A DNA stretch of 35,084 nt from an uncultured Saprospiraceae bacterium (GCA_937924495.1 CALDSS010000189.1:1-35084), one strand, 5' to 3'; counted from the first letter of the stretch, positions 17,197 to 25,456 are shown. Numbers and translations: made by a program. Notes: generated by a model from the sequence alone, not told the origin.

Positions 17197-17493
17197 ATGT
17201 CAGGAGGAAATTGGAAAGATATGTTTTCGGGAATTCAAAAAGGTGATTATGAATTGGTTGCTTTTCATTTGCGTTCAGGTGTTGATCCTAACTATCAGCA
17301 TCCTGAATTTATGACCACTTTTTTGTTGGAAGCGATTCGGAAAGAGCAATTTGAAATTGCGGAATTGCTATTGAAAAATGGAGCAGATCCAAATGCCAAA
17401 GAAATTTGGGGAGAGGACGATCCCCTTTCTCTTGCACAATCCAACGGCAATCAAAAAATAGTGGAATTGATAAATAGTTTTCTAAACCAATAA
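17197..17493 (+). CDS. Ankyrin-repeat protein
   Basis: This is a 98-residue cytoplasmic protein made almost entirely of ankyrin repeats. GDYELVAFHLRSGVDPNYQH and FEIAELLLKNGADPNAKE are two clear repeats, and DDPLSLAQSNGNQKIVELIN is a third degenerate cap. Such proteins bind partner proteins; small bacterial ones are sometimes immunity proteins or inhibitors. Nothing here proves that role. It starts 20 nt after the three-TM membrane protein, so the two are probably one transcript. Confidence 0.85.
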   Translation: MSGGNWKDMFSGIQKGDYELVAFHLRSGVDPNYQHPEFMTTFLLEAIRKEQFEIAELLLKNGADPNAKEIWGEDDPLSLAQSNGNQKIVELINSFLNQ

Positions 17494-17520
17494 AAAATGC
17501 CCCTCCCCGCCGCAGCAGGA

Positions 17521-17543
17521 AGAGGCTATCCCAAAAACCGATT
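17521..17543 (+). repeat. IS-end-like direct repeat, copy B
   Basis: The sequence agaggctatcccaaaaaccg (plus att) is the partner of copy A at 16723, with two substitutions over 23 bases. It lies in the gap between the ankyrin gene and the 3' end of the large T9SS gene. The following AAACCGATT...AATTGGTTT can fold and may serve as a weak terminator. Confidence 0.55.
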
Positions 17544-17576
17544 ACTTCTTCACAATTGGTTTGAGAAAAAGTGGAT

Positions 17577-20500
17577 TTAGAATTTTATCATTCGACCAAC
17601 ATGGGTTTGGTTTCCCCAAATCAGTTGGTACAAAAACAGGCCATTCGCTGGCAAAACATCGGCTGGGATGGTTATGGTAGATTTTCCCTTAGTGTAAGTA
17701 TTTGTAATTTGAGTGATATATTTTCCTTTTGTATCAAAGATTTTTAGTTGAACTTCAGCGGCTGACGGCAATTCTATTTCAATATGCGTTTCGGTTGAAA
17801 ATGGATTTGGGAAATTAGGTGTTGCTGAAAATTCAAGAACTTTTTCATTTGAGAATTCGAGATTGACATTCAAATATTCATCCTCCAAACCGTAGGCTTC
17901 CGCAAGTAATTTTTCTTCGGAAATACTAAAATGATTTTCTAATTCACCGTTTGATTTCGGTTTCAAAACAAGAGTAAAAAGAATGGCTTCACCTGATAGT
18001 TCTGGGTTTATCCAGGAGGTCTGAATGAAGCCATCTGTCACACTATTAAATCCAAAATTATTTTTTGTCAATAAACCATATTCGATTTTTATAAATTCAA
18101 AAATTTCTTTTTCAAAGTAAAAACCAAATTGTAATCCAGCAATTTCCCCAACCTCATTTGTGGTGATTGGAATTTCGATAATTTCTCCTTTTTTGAAAAT
18201 TTGATTCTTTGCCTTGAGTGTAAAAGCTCCTTTGAACTTTCTATCCTCAATTAAATTGATATTATTCGGATTGACATCCAAAGTCACATCACCCACCTTG
18301 ATAGCAATAAAATCTGCATCAAGCACTTCATTGGTCAAATTGTTATAATTGATTGCTTCTGGAAAAGGAGTTTGCCATGGATTGAGCGGATTATTGAAAA
18401 TATGATTTTTGGAAACGAAACGCCAAGCAGTGTTTCCATTTGGAAATTTATCTGCCACCCTCAATACCATTTTACGCAACGCCACTACGTCCAGCGTAGA
18501 AACTGAATTACTCAAATTTGCATCAGCTGCAATAATTTTATAAGGTGAATTGAGCAGTTGAACATTCAGAACATGCTTCTGTACCAATATCAAATCAAAA
18601 GTAGAGATGCCAACATTATGCACATCATCGCGCATTGGAGTAACCGTAAAATCATCTCCTAATGTTAGATTATCAAATTGATAATGTCCATCATTTGTGG
18701 TCATCATCATCTGGGTTAAATCTCCACTGAGCGCCATTTGCACCTTGCTGACCGTTCTTCCATTTTCCATTTCAATTACACCACTCAATTTGGATTTGCT
18801 TCCTGAGCAATTATTGAAATTGTCTTGAATTTCCACCCAAGTGGTACAATAATCCCAGTTATTTTGATTGTCGCTGCTCACCTCTCCTACCCATAACTGT
18901 ACAAACTCAAGCATGCCGCTACTTGCACACGTGAATTGAATAGAATCAAAAATCGGTGGGCTGGAAACATGGTCATCTTCAGTAATAAATCCATCTCCAT
19001 TGGTATCCGTAATTCGGTTGAGACCAAACTTTATCGGATTACAATAATCATAACTGCTTGCATTAAAATCACTTGCCCAAAGCGCTGCAATTCCATTTCC
19101 ACTCAGGTCGATAGAAAGACCAGAATGACAAACAGGAGTAGGTGCTTTGCAATCTATAATTTCAAAAGTAAAATTGATTCGAGAGGTATTTCCACAATCA
19201 TCAGATACATTAAATTCGACAGCATGGACGCCCAAAGGATGACGACCAATTAGCGAGTCATTTCCCGTAAGGTCAAAAGTGCCATCACTAAATAAGTCTA
19301 ATTTCCAGCGAACAGAAATAGCATCAGGCGTACAAAATTCCATGACCTCAGGCATCAAACGAACCATGCCTGAACAATTTACCTCATCCAATTCTCCTCC
19401 ACAAAATTCGAGATTGGAGGGAGCAGTCAAGTCAGGGGCATGGCTATCAAAAACTTTGATGTGTTGAGTATATTCATAAAACCCAGTTGAGATTTGGGAA
19501 ACATTTCCATCTCGATAGAGCAAATTTCCATCGGAGGTTAGAAAGAATCCATCAAAAAGTCCATCATTGTTCAAATCTTGACGAGCAAGAATTGTGGGCT
19601 GACTGACGCCATCATATTCGCACCAATTGACAATTCTAAAGGTTCTAAAAATGGTTCGGCAAGAGCCATCATTTGTAGCGAAAAATTCCAAATCTTCTTT
19701 GTTGATGGCTAAGATATCGCAGCCATTTTCAGCGAATGCAAGGGTATCTGGAGTTGGAGCAGTACAATCAATTGAATAATCATCTGGGAAAGAAATTTCA
19801 TAATCGATTTTGGACTGAACCATAATTTGTTGGCGGCAATTTCCCAAAGAGGTATTGCCATGAATATCATCAGATTTGAAATTTCGGGTGATTCTTCCCA
19901 CTCCACAATTATCTAAAACAACTGTTGGAGCCAATTCTCGAATGGAAGCTTCACAATTATCTGTCGCAATTGGAAATCCAAAATTTTGGTTTAAAACCGT
20001 TGAATCAGAATAGTCTAAATTATCAGGAATGAGATCACAAGATGTCCACACATCAGCAGGTGCAATACATTTTGGTCGAACATTATCGTAAATTATAACA
20101 TGTACTTCACATTCATTGGCATGAGGTAATAAAGTGTCTAATTCTACCATTCCTGCGCCTGGGTTCACATCATAAACTCGAACCACAACATCAACTGTAT
20201 CACCAATATCCGTACAACAAAAGTTTATTCGATCATTAAAATAATCTTCGTCAGATTCATAACCACTACAGGGTTCTAATCTTTTAATTTTAAAATAAAC
20301 TCGTCCACAATTATCACGGCTTGCCACATCAAAATTATCGGCTGGTAAAGTAGTGGTCACCCCATTGTTCAAACTGACTACTGTAAACTCTCGACAGATG
20401 GCCACAGGCGGTATTCCATCAATTACTTTGATTTGAATGGTAGTGTCTCGAACATTGCCACAATTATCTGATGCAGAGTAGGTTACATCATGATATCCAC

Positions 20501-22022
20501 GTTCAAGATAAGGCGAAGGAATATCAAAACCAATAAGGTTTCCATTGGCATCCAAAATCGGTAGGCCCTCTCCTACCGATGTAAATACACGAATCATATT
20601 AATTCCTGAACATTGGTCGAAAACCAATGGTATATCTAATCTTCCTTCAGCTGCGCAAACTGGATTACTTCCATTTACATACTGATTGGAAACTAATTCA
20701 TTATCGAAATTTTGAAATATAATAGTGGGTGGTGTTTTGTCCTCCACTTTTATGATTTGAATATCTTGAATTATTTCATTTGTACAATCATTCAGCAAAG
20801 TCCAAGTTCTTAATATTTTGAAAGTATTGGTTTTATCAACTCCCGGACAAGCTTCTATTTTTTCATCGGAATAAGTCACGTTGTAGGGACAATCTGTTCC
20901 TTTTACATTGGGAATACCAGAACCCGTCAATTGCAAAATATCAGCATCTTCCAATCCTTCAATTTGTGTGTTTGCATTTGGCCCCGTTGGGTAATTCACT
21001 ATTTGAATCGTATCATGAATGTGCTGAGAACTATCAATAAAAGTCAAAAAAGCAGGTTCGTAATTAATGGATAAATTACAAACTGCGGTTTGATTATCAG
21101 TCTCGGCTGTTGGTGTATTTAGTGTGTTGAAAATCGGATCACCAATAATTGGAGTTGACAGATTTTCCAAAACATTAGGTAAAAGATCGGTGAGTGGATT
21201 ATCAAAAGTATCATCGAACGATGGATTCAGAGGCACATCCAAATCTTCACCATCTGTCCATGAAGAAAATGCATCTTTTCCAGGAAAATCGTCCTCTGCA
21301 TCAAGCATTGGATTGTTGAGACATTCATGCAAAGAGGTAGCAGAAATAATATTTGGAAAAAGGGCAAATTGTTCGCAAGTCCAAGTTACATCTTCAGGAA
21401 AGGTCGGAGTTGCTTGTCCAATTTCAATTATCTGATCACAAGTGCCTGAAATATTTCCATAAAAATCTATCGCTCGGTAGGTTCTTGTAATTATAGAAGT
21501 TCCGCAATTGTCCAGTTGCTTCTGTTCTTGGACAAATATTATAGTTGGATTGGAATCACATGCATCGGTCGCTAACGGCAAATTCACCTGATCGGGGTCA
21601 TTGAGACAGGTCAAGATATGAGTAGAACCACAATCAATTTGAGGGCCAATTTTATCTTGAACCGTAATCGAACTCCAACATTGATTCCCAGAAGAAATCT
21701 CAATCACCTTCACATCAATCACTTGACCAATATGATTTCCATTTGCAACGGGTGAAGAAGGCAAAGTCTGACCATTAATTTTTAAAACTACCTCAAAGTC
21801 ATCATAATTTGGATAGGTTCCTTCCAAAATCATATCTGGAAAAATAGGCGCCTCACAGGCAGTATTTAATGAAAGTGCAAGTCCATTATTACAGGCAAGA
21901 GAATTGCTCTCTGGCCAGCAAGTAGCTTCAGAGGAATTTCCAATGAAATTACTAAAACAAACTTGATAGAAGACTATATTGGTAAGCACCAAAATGGTCC
22001 ATTTAATTTTGAATACGTTCAT
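17577..22022 (-). CDS. Large T9SS-exported protein with dockerin-like and cohesin-like modules
   Basis: The protein is 1481 residues from the ATG at 22022 (MNVFKIKWTILVLTNIVFYQVCFS signal); the track start adds 21 codons from a TTG. About 1050 residues of cysteine-containing immunoglobulin/HYR-like repeats follow, with recurrent D-x-CG and TPPTI/GPQIDC-type words (DKIGPQIDCG, DKTPPTIIF, DGIPPVAIC). Next comes an SdrD/carboxypeptidase-like domain (about 1078-1137: LSGVIEMENGRTVSKVQM...DGHYQFDNLTLG). A dockerin type I-like duplication follows (about 1138-1190: GISTFDLILVQKHVL and ADANLSNSVSTLDVVALRKM). Then come a cohesin-like beta-sandwich (about 1262-1390: FKGAFTLKAKNQIFKKGEII) and a T9SS type A sorting domain (FPNPFSTETHIEIEL to the end). 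It is probably a surface adhesin or matrix protein. It is alone on its transcript. Confidence 0.9.
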   Translation of the reverse strand: MNVFKIKWTILVLTNIVFYQVCFSNFIGNSSEATCWPESNSLACNNGLALSLNTACEAPIFPDMILEGTYPNYDDFEVVLKINGQTLPSSPVANGNHIGQVIDVKVIEISSGNQCWSSITVQDKIGPQIDCGSTHILTCLNDPDQVNLPLATDACDSNPTIIFVQEQKQLDNCGTSIITRTYRAIDFYGNISGTCDQIIEIGQATPTFPEDVTWTCEQFALFPNIISATSLHECLNNPMLDAEDDFPGKDAFSSWTDGEDLDVPLNPSFDDTFDNPLTDLLPNVLENLSTPIIGDPIFNTLNTPTAETDNQTAVCNLSINYEPAFLTFIDSSQHIHDTIQIVNYPTGPNANTQIEGLEDADILQLTGSGIPNVKGTDCPYNVTYSDEKIEACPGVDKTNTFKILRTWTLLNDCTNEIIQDIQIIKVEDKTPPTIIFQNFDNELVSNQYVNGSNPVCAAEGRLDIPLVFDQCSGINMIRVFTSVGEGLPILDANGNLIGFDIPSPYLERGYHDVTYSASDNCGNVRDTTIQIKVIDGIPPVAICREFTVVSLNNGVTTTLPADNFDVASRDNCGRVYFKIKRLEPCSGYESDEDYFNDRINFCCTDIGDTVDVVVRVYDVNPGAGMVELDTLLPHANECEVHVIIYDNVRPKCIAPADVWTSCDLIPDNLDYSDSTVLNQNFGFPIATDNCEASIRELAPTVVLDNCGVGRITRNFKSDDIHGNTSLGNCRQQIMVQSKIDYEISFPDDYSIDCTAPTPDTLAFAENGCDILAINKEDLEFFATNDGSCRTIFRTFRIVNWCEYDGVSQPTILARQDLNNDGLFDGFFLTSDGNLLYRDGNVSQISTGFYEYTQHIKVFDSHAPDLTAPSNLEFCGGELDEVNCSGMVRLMPEVMEFCTPDAISVRWKLDLFSDGTFDLTGNDSLIGRHPLGVHAVEFNVSDDCGNTSRINFTFEIIDCKAPTPVCHSGLSIDLSGNGIAALWASDFNASSYDYCNPIKFGLNRITDTNGDGFITEDDHVSSPPIFDSIQFTCASSGMLEFVQLWVGEVSSDNQNNWDYCTTWVEIQDNFNNCSGSKSKLSGVIEMENGRTVSKVQMALSGDLTQMMMTTNDGHYQFDNLTLGDDFTVTPMRDDVHNVGISTFDLILVQKHVLNVQLLNSPYKIIAADANLSNSVSTLDVVALRKMVLRVADKFPNGNTAWRFVSKNHIFNNPLNPWQTPFPEAINYNNLTNEVLDADFIAIKVGDVTLDVNPNNINLIEDRKFKGAFTLKAKNQIFKKGEIIEIPITTNEVGEIAGLQFGFYFEKEIFEFIKIEYGLLTKNNFGFNSVTDGFIQTSWINPELSGEAILFTLVLKPKSNGELENHFSISEEKLLAEAYGLEDEYLNVNLEFSNEKVLEFSATPNFPNPFSTETHIEIELPSAAEVQLKIFDTKGKYITQITNTYTKGKSTITIPADVLPANGLFLYQLIWGNQTHVGRMIKF

Positions 22023-22196
22023 GTAAATCGTTTTTGGGAACTTTCGCTCATGGCAAAAGCTTCCTAGGCCGAGCATAAGGCTCAACTCAATTGCTTGATC
22101 TCAATTAGAAATTCATTTAAGAACATCCAAAATCAAACATCTTTACAGAACGGTACGAAAGGGGAAAGAAGCAAAAAGATGAGGAAGAAATGACAA

Positions 22197-22224
22197 AGGC
22201 AGCGCCCGGGGAAGAGCACTGCCT
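22197..22224 (-). promoter_or_regulatory. GC-rich leader hairpin
   Basis: On the minus strand AGGCAGTGC pairs with GCGCTGCCT (9 bp, one G-U) around a 10-nt loop, followed by TTTGTCATTTCTTCC. It is by far the strongest structure in the long leader of the large T9SS gene. It overlaps the start of a 37-codon frame. It may be an attenuator or mRNA stabiliser. Confidence 0.45.
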
Positions 22225-22244
22225 CAACATTTTATCTTTTGATG

Positions 22245-22260
22245 TTACCAAATATGGTAA
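22245..22260. promoter_or_regulatory. Palindrome TTACCA-N4-TGGTAA
   Basis: TTACCA and TGGTAA form a perfect 6-bp inverted repeat separated by AATA, about 225 nt upstream of the large T9SS gene. It has the form of a dimeric regulator operator. No regulator gene lies nearby. Confidence 0.3.
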
Positions 22261-22455
22261 AAGCTTTTTGCATACGATTCTGGGATGTAAGTATATCGGT
22301 TTTATAATTAAGTAACGAAGACTTCCTAAAAAGTCTCCGCTACTCTCTTTGTTCGATTCGGTTTACTTCAAATGATTTTGTTGTGGATTATAATTTGTTA
22401 GTATGTCCATAAAGGAAAATACATTTATTTGAAGTCCTTTATCCAAATCGTGCTA

Positions 22456-22463
22456 CAAAGGTA
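22456..22463 (-). promoter_or_regulatory. Candidate -7 box (TACCTTTG) for the large T9SS gene
   Basis: On the minus strand TACCTTTG is a full match to TAnnTTTG, about 434 nt upstream of the ATG at 22022. The nearest TTTG upstream is 27 nt away, longer than the usual spacer. Confidence 0.4.
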
Positions 22464-22540
22464 CATGAAGCACAATCTTAAAGCCTACCCCAAATTGGGT
22501 ATTTAATCAATTAAAGGAAATTAAATTCTTTTGATTGAGC

Positions 22541-22595
22541 AAAAAAAAAGAGTATAAAAAACTGATTATCAGTTAATTACACTCTTTTTTTATCA
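22541..22595. terminator. Terminator after the FKBP lipoprotein gene
   Basis: AAAAAAAGAGTGTA pairs with TATACTCTTTTTTT (14 bp, one G-U). Enclosed within it is a second perfect palindrome, AACTGAT-T-ATCAGTT. It lies just past the stop of the FKBP gene on the minus strand, and its flanking A/T runs make it effective in both directions. Confidence 0.85.
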
Positions 22596-22616
22596 AAAAT
22601 TATAATTGTTAAAATA

Positions 22617-23072
22617 TCATAAAACTTCTAATAATTCTACTTCAAATACCAAAACCTCATTATTTCCTATGACACTGCCAGGGGGTGGGTTATTGCCATA
22701 CGCCAAATCAGGAGGAATAATTAACAACCCTTTTCCACCTTCTTTAAACAATGGAATACCAATTGTCCACCCAGGAATGACTCCTTGCAAGTTGAAAGGA
22801 GTTACCTGAGCCGCAGGTGTTCCTTGGTTCGCATCAAAGGGAGTTCCATTCAATAATTCGCCTCGATAATGAACTTTTACATTATCCGTTTGAGATGGTC
22901 TTCGACCAGTACCCTCATTCTCAATAATGTAATAAAGACCTTCATCTGTAATCTGAACATCAAGGTCATTATCAGATACATATTGTTCAATTAATTCGAT
23001 CGGATCATCCTTTGAACAAGAGGATAGAATCGCAAAAGCAAACGCTAAAAAGAGTAATTTCTTCAAATTCAT
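22617..23072 (-). CDS. FKBP-type peptidyl-prolyl isomerase lipoprotein
   Basis: The protein is 151 residues from the ATG at 23072 (MNLKKLLFLAFAFAILSSC, lipobox cysteine at residue 19); the track start is a TTG with no signal character. The mature part is one FKBP domain: VKVHYRGELLNGTPFDAN, VIPGWTIGIPLFKEGGKGLLIIPPDLAYG and VLVFEVELLEV. It keeps the tryptophan floor and the LAYG tyrosine of active enzymes. It should help fold envelope or secreted proteins from a lipid anchor. The gene is 131 nt downstream of the thioredoxin-fold lipoprotein gene on the same strand, suggesting a small envelope-folding cluster. A second FKBP gene lies at 24593. Confidence 0.93.
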   Translation of the reverse strand: MNLKKLLFLAFAFAILSSCSKDDPIELIEQYVSDNDLDVQITDEGLYYIIENEGTGRRPSQTDNVKVHYRGELLNGTPFDANQGTPAAQVTPFNLQGVIPGWTIGIPLFKEGGKGLLIIPPDLAYGNNPPPGSVIGNNEVLVFEVELLEVL

Positions 23073-23203
23073 TATGTGTTTTTTATCTAAAAATAAATCA
23101 ATTTTTGTAAAGGTCGTCTGGGTCAAAATAGAACGTATTTGAATCCGTAAACGATGCCGAGCCAGTACATCGTGCGAATATTAATAATTTAAAATCGCCT
23201 ACG

Positions 23204-23824
23204 CTATAAATTTTCCTTAAACTCATCAAAAGTTTGCGTTTTATAATGCCCGCCTGCAACCCAACTCAATTCAGGTAAGATCCCATCTGGTTTTTTAAAC
23301 CCTGGAGAAATCGTAATTCTATCCAATTTCTCGTCTAAATATACAAAAGAAGGATATCCCAAACGGCCATCTAAAAGGGCAACTGCCAATCCATGTGCAC
23401 CTCTTCTTCCTGCTTTTGTAAACTCAAACTTAGTTCCTCTAAATTCAATAGGTTCTTTCTGTTCTGCATCAAATTTCACCGCATAAAAATCTTTAGAAAT
23501 AGCATTGATAACCTCTTTGTTTCTAAAGGTAGTGGCATCCATTCGTTTACACCAACCACACCAATCTGTGTACATATCTACAAAGATTTTTTTACCCTCT
23601 TTTTTATTTAAAGCCACGGCCTCTTCCCACGTAACCCAAGTAATTTCAGTTGCATTCATAGTTGCGTCTTCCGCGACTTTGGCAGTAACTTCTTCTTTTT
23701 GAGTTTCTTCTTGAGGTACAATGACTTTGTTATCGTAAACAATTCCTTCTGGTTTGCGATCACAGCTTGTAATCAGCAAAACAGTCAAACAAACCAATAC
23801 AAGAAAATTAATAGTATTTTTCAT
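23204..23824 (-). CDS. Thioredoxin-fold lipoprotein
   Basis: This is a 206-residue lipoprotein (LVLVCLTVLLITSC, lipobox cysteine at residue 21) with a short acidic linker (about 35-55) and a thioredoxin domain from about 62. The active site is DWCGWC (C89, C92) preceded by KKIFVDMYT, as in DsbD-gamma/DUF255-like thioredoxins that receive electrons in the periplasm. The cis-proline position is YPSFVYL. The domain is interrupted by an insertion (RGTKFEFTKAGRRGAHGLAV). It probably reduces or isomerises disulfides in exported proteins. It faces away from the ubiX-like gene and lies upstream of the FKBP lipoprotein. Confidence 0.87.
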   Translation of the reverse strand: MKNTINFLVLVCLTVLLITSCDRKPEGIVYDNKVIVPQEETQKEEVTAKVAEDATMNATEITWVTWEEAVALNKKEGKKIFVDMYTDWCGWCKRMDATTFRNKEVINAISKDFYAVKFDAEQKEPIEFRGTKFEFTKAGRRGAHGLAVALLDGRLGYPSFVYLDEKLDRITISPGFKKPDGILPELSWVAGGHYKTQTFDEFKENL

Positions 23825-23953
23825 CTTATAAATATTTTTCTAAATATGAGAAATAGAAAAACTATGCCGAAATAGTTTTTGCATCTTCGCGGCTTAAATT
23901 TAAAACAATCCTTTAAATCCGTTGTCTTCCATCTTGAATACAAATTCTTTTCT

Positions 23954-24523
23954 ATGAAAAAAGTTGTAGTAGCCGTAGGTGGCTCAAGTGGATCGATTTA
24001 CGCAAAGGTACTTTTTGACAGATTGTCTCAATTGAAAAGTCAATGGGAACGAATTGGAGTGGTTATGAGTGACAATGCCAAATTTAACTGGGAGTTGGAG
24101 CTAAAAAACAAAGAATACGAAAAATATAATTTCGAATTTTTCGATAAAAATGACTTTATGGCTCCTTTTGCTTCTGGTTCGGCAAAGTTTGAAACAATGA
24201 TTGTCTGTCCTTGCTCCATGGGATTGATGGGAAGAATTGCCACAGGCATATCAAATGATTTAGTGACGCGAGCAGCAGATGTGATTCTAAAAGAACGTCG
24301 AAGGCTGATTTTAGTCATCCGAGACACCCCATATTCGTTGATACACATTAACAATATGAAAACAATTACGGAGGCTGGAGGGATAATTTGTCCTGCAACT
24401 CCTTCGTTCTACAGTGGGCCAAATAACTTCGAGGAGTTAGCGGCCACAGTTGTAGATCGAGTGCTTGACTTGGCTGGTTTTGACCTGAATAGTTATAGAT
24501 GGGGAGAAAAACCAACCGAATAG
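23954..24523 (+). CDS. UbiX-like flavin prenyltransferase
   Basis: The family prenylates FMN to make the cofactor of UbiD-type decarboxylases. The 189 residues from the ATG at 23954 start MKKVVVAVGGSSGSIYAKVL, where GGSSGSIYA is the flavin-binding loop. Further conserved stretches are CPCSMGLMGRIATGISNDL, TRAADVILKERR, the ETP-like RDTPYSLIH and the end AGGIICPATPSFYSGP. The track's 25 extra codons start at a TTG and lack conservation features. No ubiD partner is present in the window; in Bacteroidota the enzyme often serves menaquinone synthesis or another UbiD-like decarboxylase. It is divergent from the thioredoxin-fold lipoprotein gene and is followed 69 nt later by an FKBP gene. Confidence 0.92.
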   Translation: MKKVVVAVGGSSGSIYAKVLFDRLSQLKSQWERIGVVMSDNAKFNWELELKNKEYEKYNFEFFDKNDFMAPFASGSAKFETMIVCPCSMGLMGRIATGISNDLVTRAADVILKERRRLILVIRDTPYSLIHINNMKTITEAGGIICPATPSFYSGPNNFEELAATVVDRVLDLAGFDLNSYRWGEKPTE

Positions 24524-24558
24524 CATTCAAAATTCAATAAAAAAATATTTTAAATTAT

Positions 24559-24576
24559 GTGAGTTTTAGAACTCAC
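24559..24576 (+). promoter_or_regulatory. Perfect hairpin before the FKBP gene
   Basis: GTGAGTT-TTAG-AACTCAC is a perfect 7-bp stem with a 4-nt loop, ending 16 nt before the ATG at 24593. There is no T-run, so it is more likely an mRNA leader structure or operator than a terminator of the ubiX-like gene. Confidence 0.4.
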
Positions 24577-24592
24577 GGTAAACTATTTCTAA

Positions 24593-25255
24593 ATGAAAAA
24601 ATTATTCATACTATTAATTTCAATTACATTTTTAAACCTTAACATGACGGGACAAGATTTACAAAACGAAAAAGATAAGGTCAGTTACGCTTTTGGTCTT
24701 ATCATCGCCAACAACCTAAAAAGCCAAGGAGTAAAGGAAATCAATCCTGATGCAATGGCTAAAGGAATTCAGGCAGCATTAGCAGGAGATAATTCAGTAA
24801 TGGATGCAGGAGCAGCTAATCAAGTAGTGCAAGCCTATATGATGAAAGCGCAAGAATCTGCAGGTGCAGAAGCAAAAACTGAAGGAATTGCTTTTTTAGA
24901 AAAAAATAAAACTAAGGAGGGCATCCAAGTAACGGCAAGTGGACTTCAATACGAGGTTATTACAGCAGGTAAAGGAGCAATGCCAAAAGCAACGGATAAA
25001 GTAACAGTCCACTACGAAGGAACCTTAATTAGTGGAGAAGTTTTCGATAGTTCATACAAAAGAGGTGAGCCAACTTCTTTTCCGTTGAATGGCGTTATCA
25101 AAGGTTGGACAGAAGGTCTTCAATTGATGAAAACCGGTGCCAAATATAGATTCTACATTCCACAAGAATTGGCTTATGGCCCAAGAGGTGCTGGTGGTCA
25201 AATCAAACCTTATTCAACTTTGATTTTTGATGTTGAATTAATCAGTATCGACTAA
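24593..25255 (+). CDS. FKBP-type peptidyl-prolyl isomerase, Mip/FklB-like
   Basis: This is a 220-residue exported isomerase with a signal peptide (LFILLISITFLNLNMTGQD). It has an FKBP N-terminal dimerisation domain (about 25-105: KVSYAFGLIIANNLKSQG) and a C-terminal FKBP domain (about 110-218: VTVHYEGTLISGEVFDSS, VIKGWTEGLQLMKTGAKYRFYIPQELAYG). The catalytic aromatic residues are present. It is probably periplasmic, since no lipobox cysteine is seen near the cleavage site. It follows the ubiX-like gene by 69 nt, with a perfect hairpin in between, and ends at a strong terminator. Confidence 0.94.
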   Translation: MKKLFILLISITFLNLNMTGQDLQNEKDKVSYAFGLIIANNLKSQGVKEINPDAMAKGIQAALAGDNSVMDAGAANQVVQAYMMKAQESAGAEAKTEGIAFLEKNKTKEGIQVTASGLQYEVITAGKGAMPKATDKVTVHYEGTLISGEVFDSSYKRGEPTSFPLNGVIKGWTEGLQLMKTGAKYRFYIPQELAYGPRGAGGQIKPYSTLIFDVELISID

Positions 25256-25282
25256 TGAATTCAATTTCAAAGTAAATAATAC

Positions 25283-25319
25283 AAAAAGCTGCTCAATTCA
25301 TTTTGAGTAGCTTTTTTTA
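25283..25319 (+). terminator. Terminator after FKBP gene
   Basis: AAAAAGCTGCTCAA pairs with TTGAGTAGCTTTTT (14 bp, one G-U) around a 6-nt loop and ends in a run of seven T. Confidence 0.9.
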
Positions 25320-25456
25320 TTCTCGGATGCACTCTTATCTTTCCGCTCTGTAAGCAGTTGGACAAATTGAATTGTAGAAAAATATGTGGATGATTTTTGT
25401 TCCAATTGCCTAATCGTTTCTCTGAGATATTCTTCAATGAAAAATAAACATACTCA

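Larger units (their letters stand above)
22023..22616. promoter_or_regulatory. 594-nt gene-free leader/upstream region
   Basis: This stretch holds no gene above 60 codons with credible character. Read toward the large T9SS gene it contains a TACCTTTG -7 box (22456-22463), which would give a leader of roughly 425 nt. Further in are a GACTT/AAGTC hairpin near 22320, a TTACCA-N4-TGGTAA palindrome (22245-22260) and a GC-rich hairpin (22197-22224). A 37-codon open frame starts at 22230. The end nearest 22616 carries the terminator of the FKBP gene. A structured or translated leader controlling the large gene is plausible but unproven. Confidence 0.5.

Noticed and set aside
18936-19253. 105-aa plus-strand ORF inside the large T9SS gene
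   Set aside because: It is antisense to the HYR-like repeats, with a biased basic composition and no domain, so it is a shadow.
22060-22085. Start codon of the large T9SS protein at 22085 as in the ORF track
   Set aside because: That start is a TTG and the added MSLMLGLGSFCHERKFPKTIY has no signal character, whereas the ATG at 22022 begins a typical signal peptide.
23151-23173. ACGATG/CATCGT inverted repeat between the thioredoxin-fold and FKBP lipoprotein genes
   Set aside because: The stem is only 6 bp with an 11-nt loop and no T-run; too weak to call a terminator or operator.
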